8,331 nucleotides of DNA, taken from assembly GCA_035947875.1 (NCBI GenBank), contig DASZJQ010000019.1, forward strand, positions 1 through 8,331. Direction: 5' to 3'. The notes beneath the pieces are model-generated. The model ran no database searches. It was not told the DNA's origin and saw only the letters and a list, made by a program, of their open reading frames with translations. The position numbers and the translations under genes are program-made. Of the stretch, positions 1-5,586 are shown one piece after another. This DNA is from Bog-473 sp035947875. GTDB taxonomy: Bacteria; Actinomycetota; Acidimicrobiia; Acidimicrobiales; RAAP-2. Positions within the stretch are counted from its first letter, which is position 1, and every line of letters starts with the position of its first letter.

Positions 1-1128
1 GGCGAACGAGTCGTAGGGGTGGTGCACCAGAACATCTCGCTCGCGCAGCATGGCGAAGAACTCGGTCGGTTCGTGGGCCGCCGTGGCCAGGCCGGGCGGC
101 GTCATCGGGGTCCAGGTGTCCTCGTGGAGGTCGGGACGGTCGAGGGCGTAGACGCCCCACAGGCCGCCCAGGTCGAGTGGAGCGCGGACGCGATAGACGC
201 CGTCGCTCGAGACATCGAGCTCGGTGGCCAGCAGGTCCACCACCTCGTCGCTCATGTCGGCCCCGACTTCGAGGCGTAAGGCCCGGCCGAAGCGCCGGCG
301 GCGCAACTCCATCTCGATCGCCACCAACAGGTCGTCCGCTTCATCCTCTTCGAGGGCCAGGTCGGCGTTGCGGGTGACCCGGAACGCATGGTGCTCGCCC
401 ACCGTCATGCCGGGGAACAGGGTGTTGAGATGAGCCGCGATCACCTGTTCGAGAGGCACGAAGCGCTCCCCGTCGGGCATGACCACGAAGCGGGGCAGCA
501 CGGGCGGGACCTTGACCCGGGCGATGCGACGCTCGCCGGTCGACGGATCCTGCACCTCGACCACCAGGTTGAGCGAGAGGTTCGAGATGTAGGGGAACGG
601 GTGGCCCGGGTCGACGGCCAACGGGGTGAGGACGGGGAAGATCTCGCGGGCGAAGACGTCGACCAGGTGGATCCGGTCGTCGTCATCGAGCGAGGACCAG
701 TCCGAGAGGCGTACGCCGGCCTCGGCCAACGCCGGCACGACGTGGTCGAGGAAGATGGCGTCCTGGCGCTTGACCTGTTCCTCGACCCGGGTCCGGATCA
801 TCTTGAGTTGCTCGCCGGGTCGGAGGCCGTCGACCGACCGGGTCCGCACTCCGGCTGCCACCTGGTCCTCCAAGGCGGCCACCCGGACCTGGAAGAACTC
901 GTCCAGCAGCTCGCTGAAGATGGCCAAGAACTTCGTCCGCTCCAGCAGCGGGACACCGTCGTCCTCGGCCAGGTCGAGCAGACGAGCCCCGAAGTCCAGG
1001 CGCGATTGTTCCCGATTCGTGAACCGCTGGACTCCGAACGCCTCTATCTGCTGGTACGTGGGCGGTGCAGGTCGTTCGGATGCACTGGGCCTAGCTGTGC
1101 GTGTCTTGAGAGTGGGGTCAACAACCAT
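1..1128 (-). CDS. ppk1: polyphosphate kinase 1 (PPK1), 3' end cut by window edge
   Basis: PPK1 reversibly transfers the gamma-phosphate of ATP onto polyphosphate chains. The first 376 codons are present, and the frame stays open through base 1. Seen: a 35-residue N-terminal extension, then the N domain with NRE (38-40), PLLERTKFLAIF (60-71) and LDEFFQVRV (75-83). The head domain follows with a TPLAVDPGHPFPYISNLSLNL-like stretch near 186-206, and the C1 domain opens with the HHPYDSF motif at 369-375. The family is about 690-740 residues, so roughly half the gene, including the autophosphorylated histidine, lies outside the window. The ATG at 1128-1126 is chosen because a strong GGAGGGTGA ribosome site precedes it. 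Odd: the usual ELSW reads EQSR (40-43) and the usual SNNLDEF/SSNLDEF reads SELLDEF (72-78), changing the position of E. coli Asn45, an ATP-contacting residue. It is divergent from the rodA-like gene at 1172. The family call is secure; normal activity is not. Confidence 0.93.
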   Translation of the reverse strand, partial: MVVDPTLKTRTARPSASERPAPPTYQQIEAFGVQRFTNREQSRLDFGARLLDLAEDDGVPLLERTKFLAIFSELLDEFFQVRVAALEDQVAAGVRTRSVDGLRPGEQLKMIRTRVEEQVKRQDAIFLDHVVPALAEAGVRLSDWSSLDDDDRIHLVDVFAREIFPVLTPLAVDPGHPFPYISNLSLNLVVEVQDPSTGERRIARVKVPPVLPRFVVMPDGERFVPLEQVIAAHLNTLFPGMTVGEHHAFRVTRNADLALEEDEADDLLVAIEMELRRRRFGRALRLEVGADMSDEVVDLLATELDVSSDGVYRVRAPLDLGGLWGVYALDRPDLHEDTWTPMTPPGLATAAHEPTEFFAMLRERDVLVHHPYDSFA

Positions 1129-1132
1129 TGCG

Positions 1133-1141
1133 TCACCCTCC
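1133..1141 (-). promoter_or_regulatory. ribosome binding site of ppk1
   Basis: On the minus strand the sequence GGAGGGTGA lies 4 bases upstream of the ATG at 1128-1126 (7-8 bases measured from the GGAGG core). It is a near-perfect anti-Shine-Dalgarno match and fixes the start of ppk1. Confidence 0.75.
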
Positions 1142-1158
1142 AGCCTACTTCGCACCGC

Positions 1159-1164
1159 TACGAT
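1159..1164 (+). promoter_or_regulatory. possible -10 element for a leaderless rodA-like transcript
   Basis: TACGAT fits the actinobacterial TANNNT -10 pattern and ends 7 bases before the GTG at 1172. A transcript from it would therefore begin at or next to the start codon, as in leaderless mRNAs, which are common in actinobacteria. No convincing -35 is visible at the usual distance. The GGAG at 1167-1170 is too close to the GTG to work as a ribosome site. This is inference from spacing and pattern only. Confidence 0.35.
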
Positions 1165-1171
1165 CCGGAGA

Positions 1172-2572
1172 GTGCCCGGTCCCCCGCGTCACACCCGGTT
1201 TCCCCGCTATGTGACGGGACCTAAGCCGAAGCGTCGAACCGAACTGGGCCTGCTCATCTTCGCCTCGCTGCTGACCGCGGCCCTCTACGTGATTGCCGAA
1301 TTGGGAGCCAAGTCCAAGATCCCGCCGCACATCGGCCCATTCCTGGGGATTTTGCTCGGGCTCTCCCTCGTCGCCCACATGGCCAACCGCTGGTTGGTGC
1401 CCCAGGCCAACGCCGTGATCCTGCCCCTGGCCGCTCTGCTCAACGGGATCGGCTACGTCATCATCGCCCGCTGGAACCCGCCCTATGCCAAGGCCCAAGC
1501 CGGCTGGGTGGCCATCGGGATCGTCCTCTATATCGTCACGCTGTTGGCGGTCCGCTACACCCGCGATCTCGAGCGTTACCGCTACCTGCTGCTGCTGGCC
1601 GCCGGCATCCTGCTGGTGGCCCCGCTCTTCTTCACGCCATTACCCGGGCAAGGCGGGAGCGGAGGAGCCAAATTGTGGGTCCACGTCGGCCACTCGTCGT
1701 TCCAGCCGGTCGAAATTGCCAAGCTCCTCCTGTGCATCTACTTCGCCTCGTACTTCGCCGCCAACAAGGAGCTGCTCGCCATCCCGACCGCCCGCCTGGG
1801 CAATCGACTCGTGCTCGATCCGCGCCCCCTCCTCCCCATCCTTGTGGCCTGGGGCGCCGGCATGGCCATCATCGCGCTCGAGAATGACATCGGCTTCGCC
1901 GCCCTCCTGTTCACCCTCTTCATCGGATTGCTCTGGATCGCCACCGGCCGCTTCGGCTATCTCGTGCTCGGGTTCGTCATGTTCGCCGTCGGGGCCTACG
2001 TGGCCGCCCGCTACTTCAACCAGGTGCACCTGCGGGTGAACGAGTGGCTGGACCCGTGGCAGACCACCACCAACCCCAACGTGGGCGGGGGCCAACTTCG
2101 GCTGGGCTGGTTCGGTCTGGGGTCCGGGGGCCTCGGTGGCTCCGGGCTGGGGCAGGATGCCTCCTTGGGCACTGTCCCCGAGCTCACTTCCGACATGATC
2201 TTCGCCGCCATCGGGTCGGAAATGGGCATGGTCGGCGCCGCCGTCGTGGTCTTCGCCTTCATCTTGCTGGTCGGGGCCGGCCTGCGCATCGCCCAGGCGG
2301 CCCGATCGGACTTCTCCCGCCTCCTGGCCACGGGCCTGACCATCATCATCGGCTTCCAGGCCTTTTTCATCATGGCGGGCGTGCTGCGGCTCTTGCCGTT
2401 CACCGGCATCACGTTGCCGTTCGTGGCCTACGGCGGCTCGTCGATCGTGGCCAACTACATCCTCATCGCCCTGCTGCTGCGCATCTCCGACGAGGGGGCC
2501 AAGACGATCGCCGCCGAACAGGCCTCGGGGGTCTCACAACCGGGCGAACGCCCCATGGTGGCCGCCACCTAG
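1172..2572 (+). CDS. rodA: SEDS-family peptidoglycan glycosyltransferase, actinobacterial RodA/FtsW type
   Basis: This is a multi-pass membrane protein of the SEDS family, which polymerises lipid II into glycan strands, normally with a class B penicillin-binding protein. It has 466 residues if started at the GTG at 1172, close to the 469 of mycobacterial RodA (Rv0017c), which it resembles along its length from memory. Seen: a basic N-terminus (KPKRR, 18-22), about ten hydrophobic segments, FQPVEIAKLLL (177-187), ALENDIG (235-241), HLRVNEWLDPW (286-296), VPELTSDMIFAAIG (335-348) with Asp341 at the position of the catalytic SEDS aspartate, and LPFTGITLPFVAYGGSS (408-424). The start is uncertain: GTG at 1172 (possibly leaderless) or GTG at 1211; an open frame further upstream runs antisense through ppk1 and is disregarded. 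Odd: the usual YQxxQS before the glycine-rich loop reads GQLRLG (307-312). No PBP gene adjoins. An FtsW role is the alternative. Confidence 0.9.
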   Translation: MPGPPRHTRFPRYVTGPKPKRRTELGLLIFASLLTAALYVIAELGAKSKIPPHIGPFLGILLGLSLVAHMANRWLVPQANAVILPLAALLNGIGYVIIARWNPPYAKAQAGWVAIGIVLYIVTLLAVRYTRDLERYRYLLLLAAGILLVAPLFFTPLPGQGGSGGAKLWVHVGHSSFQPVEIAKLLLCIYFASYFAANKELLAIPTARLGNRLVLDPRPLLPILVAWGAGMAIIALENDIGFAALLFTLFIGLLWIATGRFGYLVLGFVMFAVGAYVAARYFNQVHLRVNEWLDPWQTTTNPNVGGGQLRLGWFGLGSGGLGGSGLGQDASLGTVPELTSDMIFAAIGSEMGMVGAAVVVFAFILLVGAGLRIAQAARSDFSRLLATGLTIIIGFQAFFIMAGVLRLLPFTGITLPFVAYGGSSIVANYILIALLLRISDEGAKTIAAEQASGVSQPGERPMVAAT

Positions 2573-2597
2573 GTGCGTCGACCAGCTGCCCCGGCCT

Positions 2598-3236
2598 CTA
2601 CCCGTCCCAGAGCGGCACGACGTCGCCCGGTTCCTCGAAGAGGCGCTCGTCCGCCAGGATGGGCGCCGACACCGGCATGCGTAGGGCCAGCACGAGACCG
2701 TCGGACGGTCGGCAGGGGATGCGCTCCCGCCCCAGGGGTGTCATCACGTCGAGCTCCGCCAGATAGTTCCCGTTCTCCCGCCCGTTCAGGCGCAGCGCGA
2801 TGACGTCGATGCGCCCTCGCTGCATCACCTCCATGAACAGCTCATGGGTCGTGGGGCGGGGCGACTCCATTCTGCGGAGTGCCAGGGCCAGTGCCGTGCC
2901 TTCGGCGAGGCCAACCGGGAACACCAGCGAACGCAGCGGAGGCTCGTTCTCGATCAGCGTGACGACCGGGTACTGCGTCGGGAGATCGAGCGACACGTCT
3001 TCGAAGACCATCACCCGGAAGACGGGCGGGGGGATCGGAGGCGGGATCACGCCATCGTCCGGGGTCGGCTCCACGTCGGCGTTCGTCCCCACGGCATTTT
3101 CAGGTGTCGCTGGGATCCCCGAAGTGCTTCGGTCCTGAACCGCCGCCCCGGCTCGTCCCCCTGCGGCCGCTGCTTCGCTCTCTGCGGCCACCGCGTCGAC
3201 GTCTTTGACCTCTTCGACTTCTTCGACCTCGGTCAT
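2598..3236 (-). CDS. DUF151 / bifunctional nuclease-like family protein
   Basis: This protein has 212 residues. The C-terminal part, from about Met76 to 200, matches the DUF151 (bifunctional nuclease, BFN) fold family. It shows QYPVVTLIENE (88-98), the VFPVGLAEGTALALAL block (105-120) that parallels the usual LPIWIGxxEAxAI, RPTTHELFMEVM (127-138) and CRPSDGLVLALRM (175-187). Plant and some bacterial members have reported nuclease activity; the role of actinobacterial members is poorly defined, so no substrate is claimed. Residues 1-73 are an added low-complexity tail: acidic Val-Glu repeats (3-14), an Ala/Gly stretch (17-32), then Pro-rich IPPPIPPP (64-71). The ATG at 3236 is supported by the ATGA overlap with the upstream rodA stop and by a GAGG 8 bases upstream; a start at Met76 would give a core-only protein. 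It is cotranscribed with, and probably translationally coupled to, rodA. Confidence 0.85.
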   Translation of the reverse strand: MTEVEEVEEVKDVDAVAAESEAAAAGGRAGAAVQDRSTSGIPATPENAVGTNADVEPTPDDGVIPPPIPPPVFRVMVFEDVSLDLPTQYPVVTLIENEPPLRSLVFPVGLAEGTALALALRRMESPRPTTHELFMEVMQRGRIDVIALRLNGRENGNYLAELDVMTPLGRERIPCRPSDGLVLALRMPVSAPILADERLFEEPGDVVPLWDG

Positions 3237-4381
3237 CGCAACCGCCTCTGGGCCCCGATACTGAGCGCCAGGCCCACGCACGTGAAGAAGCACAGTACCG
3301 CCGTACCGCCGTAGCTCACGAATGGAAGCGGGATTCCCGTAATGGGCATGATCCCCATGGTCATCCCGGAGTTCTGAAAGACGCTGAAGGCAAAGAAGGT
3401 AAAGAGCCCGGTGCCCACCAGCCGACCGAACACGTCGCGCGAGGCCCCGGCCACCCGCAAGATGCGCCAGGCGATGATGCCGAGCAGGGCCAGCAGCCCG
3501 GCCGCACCGATGAAGCCGAGCTGCTCGGCCACCGCGGTGAAGATGAAGTCCGTCTGTGCCTCGGGCACATAGCCCAGATTGGTTTGCGTGCCGTGACCGA
3601 TCCCGGTCCCGAAGAAGCCACCAGAACCGATGGTCCGGGTGGACGCCTGCAGGTTGTAGTTGGCCGACTGAATGAATGGGTTGTTGCTGGTGGCGTTCGG
3701 ATGCAGGAACGTGGTCAAGCGAGCGATCTGGTAGTGGTGGAGGAGGCCGCCTTCCACCGCCACCAAGGACACCAACACCACGCCGACAATCAGCATGACC
3801 AGGATCCGCGCTGGCAACCCGGCCACCGCGAGCATGACCAACAGGACCATGAGCATGATGATGGCCGTGCCCAAGTCCGGCTGGGCCATGACCAGGACGA
3901 TGGGGAGACCGGCGAGAATCAGGAGCTTGAAAACGTCTTTCCAAGCCAACCCCTCTTCGGTTCTCCGGTCGCAATAGGCCGCCACAGCCAGGATCACCGC
4001 CACGACGGCGAATTCGGATGGTTGCAGCTGGATCGGCCCCACGGTGAACCAACGGGCCGCGCCCTGCGCATGGCTCCCGATCACAAAGACACCCAGCAGC
4101 GCGAGCACGATCAGGCCGTAGAGCACCATGGCGACGGGTTCGAGCCGCCGGTAGTCGAAGAGGGCCACCACCACCATGGCGATCACCCCGAGCACCACGT
4201 ACAGTGCCTGTTTCTTCAGGTAGGCCTTGGGGTCGTCACCCTGCGCTAACAGGGAGCCCTTCGTGGCGGTGTAGACCATGACCACGCCGACAATCGCCAC
4301 AAACACCGTCGTGACGGCCAGGACGACGTCAAAGGCGGGGCCGCTGCGTCGCACAGCGACTGTTCGGGCGATCGTGGTCAC
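3233..4381 (-). CDS. rodA: RodA, canonical rod-shape SEDS peptidoglycan glycosyltransferase
   Basis: This is a SEDS polymerase of the elongasome class, acting in the cytoplasmic membrane on lipid II. It has 382 residues, the usual RodA length. Seen: GAARWFTVGPIQLQPSEF (107-124), AQPDLGTA (166-173), NYNLQASTRTIGSGGFFGTGIGHG region (241-264), YVPEAQTDFIFTAVAEQLGFIG (271-292) with the catalytic-type Asp278, and GIMPITGIPLPFVSYGG (343-359). About ten hydrophobic segments are visible, including 17-38, 60-75, 83-102, 124-136 and 193-208. The GTG start at 4381-4379 has GGAG 7 bases upstream; the same frame is open to 5185 but there it only shadows the mscS gene. It is shorter and closer to textbook RodA than the SEDS protein at 1172-2572, so the window carries two distinct subfamilies. 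Its stop overlaps the DUF151 start (ATGA). No mreBCD or PBP2 gene is adjacent. Confidence 0.93.
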   Translation of the reverse strand: MTTIARTVAVRRSGPAFDVVLAVTTVFVAIVGVVMVYTATKGSLLAQGDDPKAYLKKQALYVVLGVIAMVVVALFDYRRLEPVAMVLYGLIVLALLGVFVIGSHAQGAARWFTVGPIQLQPSEFAVVAVILAVAAYCDRRTEEGLAWKDVFKLLILAGLPIVLVMAQPDLGTAIIMLMVLLVMLAVAGLPARILVMLIVGVVLVSLVAVEGGLLHHYQIARLTTFLHPNATSNNPFIQSANYNLQASTRTIGSGGFFGTGIGHGTQTNLGYVPEAQTDFIFTAVAEQLGFIGAAGLLALLGIIAWRILRVAGASRDVFGRLVGTGLFTFFAFSVFQNSGMTMGIMPITGIPLPFVSYGGTAVLCFFTCVGLALSIGAQRRLR

Positions 4382-4411
4382 AAACAGGCTCCGCGGGAGA
4401 GAATACTGCTC
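4382..4411. promoter_or_regulatory. 30-bp divergent start region between rodA and mscS
   Basis: This is all the DNA that separates the rodA GTG (4381, minus) from the mscS ATG (4412, plus). The middle reads CTCCGCGGGAG (4389-4399). Its left half, CTCC at 4389-4392, is the GGAG ribosome site of rodA on the minus strand, 7 bases from its start. Its right half, GGGAG at 4395-4399, is the likely ribosome site of mscS, about 12 bases from its start. The interval is too short for two ordinary promoters with separate leaders, so at least one promoter must lie inside the opposite coding sequence. No clear -10 could be assigned. Confidence 0.6.
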
Positions 4412-5356
4412 ATGATCATGTCCCTCGCATCGGCCCTCCGTCCCCTGGTAGGCGCCGTGGATCCCGGCGGAGGCTGGCTGTATCAGCTCCTCACCAAGTT
4501 GGGCGTGAGCCCGGATACTGCTCGCACGGTGGTGGATCTCATCGTCCGGCCGGTGTCGATCCTCCTGGTTGCCCTCCTCGCTCTCATCGCCGCCCGTCTG
4601 GGGAGCAGGGTGATCCGGCGCTTCCTGGAACGGATGGCCCGCCAAGCGGGTGGGCGGTCCGGCGCGCGGGCCGAGGCCCGGGTGGCCACCATGGCGGGCC
4701 TGGCCGCCAACATCTGGCGCTTCTTCGTGGCGGTCATCGCGGTCGCCATCATCCTGGGCATGCTGGGCATCAACCTGACCCCGCTGCTGGCCAGCGCCAC
4801 CATCATCGGCGCCACCCTCGGCTTCGGCGCGCAGCAGATCGTGCGTGACTACATCTCCGGTTTCCTCCTCACCGTGGAGGATCAGTACAGCGTCGGCGAC
4901 TCGATCACCGTCGATGGCGTCGACGGTGTGGTGGAGGAGGTCACCTTGCGCCTCACGCGTCTCAGGTCCGCCGACGGCGGCATCTACTTCGTGCCCAATG
5001 GCGATGTGCGCCTCCTGACGAACACCTCGCGGGGATGGGCCCACGCTGTGGTCGACCTCACGCTCCCCGGGGCCGTGGCCGCCGATCTCGACCACGTACG
5101 CGAAGTGGTCGGCGCCGCCGCCCGCCGGGTGGCCCAACTGCCGGCTTTCGCCGACCACTGCACCGAACCGCCGGATCCGGTCCAATTGCTGGACGCCGAT
5201 GCCACGACCCTCACCCTCCGGGTGATGTTGAACACGGTGCCGTCACAACGTGACAGCCTCACTCGGGCCCTCCGAGAGGCCGCGCTGGCCGATCTGTCGG
5301 CTGCCGCTCTGTGGCCGGGAGACCCCGCACAACCGGCCGGGTTCACCGACCACTAG
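4412..5356 (+). CDS. small-conductance mechanosensitive channel, MscS family
   Basis: MscS channels form membrane heptamers that open under tension to release solutes on hypo-osmotic shock. This one has 314 residues, near the 286 of E. coli MscS. Seen: hydrophobic helices at about 43-63 and 100-120, then the pore-lining TM3 region from 124 with ASATIIGATLGFGAQQIVRD (127-146). The beta domain includes GFLLTVEDQYSVGD (150-163), DGVDGVVEEVTLRLTRLR (168-185) and VPNGDVRLLTNTSRGW (194-209). A C-terminal alpha/beta domain runs to the end. The start is ATG 4412; ATG 4418 (third codon) is the alternative, but the GGGAG at 4395-4399 suits 4412 better. It is divergent from rodA with 30 bp between starts, which could tie osmotic protection to wall growth, but that is only suggested by position. 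Confidence 0.93.
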   Translation: MIMSLASALRPLVGAVDPGGGWLYQLLTKLGVSPDTARTVVDLIVRPVSILLVALLALIAARLGSRVIRRFLERMARQAGGRSGARAEARVATMAGLAANIWRFFVAVIAVAIILGMLGINLTPLLASATIIGATLGFGAQQIVRDYISGFLLTVEDQYSVGDSITVDGVDGVVEEVTLRLTRLRSADGGIYFVPNGDVRLLTNTSRGWAHAVVDLTLPGAVAADLDHVREVVGAAARRVAQLPAFADHCTEPPDPVQLLDADATTLTLRVMLNTVPSQRDSLTRALREAALADLSAAALWPGDPAQPAGFTDH

Positions 5357-5370
5357 ACGTTCACGCGTCT
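5355..5370 (+). terminator. weak hairpin overlapping the mscS stop codon
   Basis: AGACG (5355-5359) can pair with CGTCT (5366-5370) around a 6-base loop, starting within the TAG stop. A T-richer stretch (ATTTCTGTCTTT, about 5386-5397) follows but is not an adjacent U-run. The stem is only 5 bp, so this may be a weak terminator or nothing. GCGTCTC is also repeated directly at 5365-5371 and 5376-5382. Confidence 0.2.
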
Positions 5371-5483
5371 CGCCGGCGTCTCTGCATTTCTGTCTTTCCG
5401 GACGTGCCGCCGGGCCGGGCCGGGATCGCTGCGGACGCCGTCCACCCAGGCGGCTTTCCTGTCGCCGGAAAATTGCCCGAAAG

Positions 5484-5562
5484 GCCTACAGACAGAGATA
5501 GGCGCCCCTTTTAAGGTTGATTGAAGGCAAAGAAGAATGCCTTGAACAGGGTAAATATCCTG
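5484..5562 (+). promoter_or_regulatory. AT-rich, hairpin-rich upstream region of the secreted CAP protein gene
   Basis: Three short inverted repeats follow one another just before the gene at 5587. GCCTA/TAGGC is at 5484-5488 and 5499-5503 with a 10-base loop, followed by CCCCTTTT (5505-5512). AAGGCA/TGCCTT is at 5524-5529 and 5538-5543 with an 8-base loop. CAGGG/TCCTG, with one G-U pair, is at 5547-5551 and 5558-5562 with loop TAAATA. The stretch from about 5509 to 5558 is markedly AT-rich against GC-rich surroundings. TATCCT (5556-5561) fits a -10 and would give a leader of about 20 bases, in which case the hairpins would be promoter DNA rather than RNA. I could not match it to a riboswitch class I know (c-di-GMP-I and ydaO consensus cores are not apparent). 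Function unknown. Confidence 0.35.
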
Positions 5563-5586
5563 CTGGCGGCGTCGGGTGAGGCGAGG

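Noticed and set aside
626..1171. N-terminal extension of the rodA-like frame to 626
   Set aside because: The extension is Ser/Arg-rich, antisense to ppk1 and unlike any SEDS N-terminus; similarity to RodA begins just after 1172.
388..1224. A 278-codon open frame on the plus strand opposite ppk1
   Set aside because: It is antisense to a clear PPK1 sequence, has no recognisable domain, and such frames are expected in GC-rich DNA.
2564..2573. Perfect palindrome CACCTAGGTG across the stop of the rodA-like gene
   Set aside because: There is no loop and no T-run, and 10 bp is short enough to be chance; not a credible terminator or operator alone.
3237..4052. Extension of the DUF151 frame upstream to 4052
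   Set aside because: It overlaps rodA in another frame on the same strand with no domain; the ATGA junction gives a natural start at 3236.
4382..5185. Extension of the minus-strand rodA frame to 5185
   Set aside because: It lies opposite the well-supported mscS gene and has a His/Asp/Gly-rich shadow composition; RodA homology starts at the GTG at 4381.
5505..5520. CCCCTTTTAAGG considered as a terminator for mscS
   Set aside because: It lies about 150 bases past the mscS stop, the preceding stem is only 5 bp and the T-run is 4; kept only as part of the leader description.
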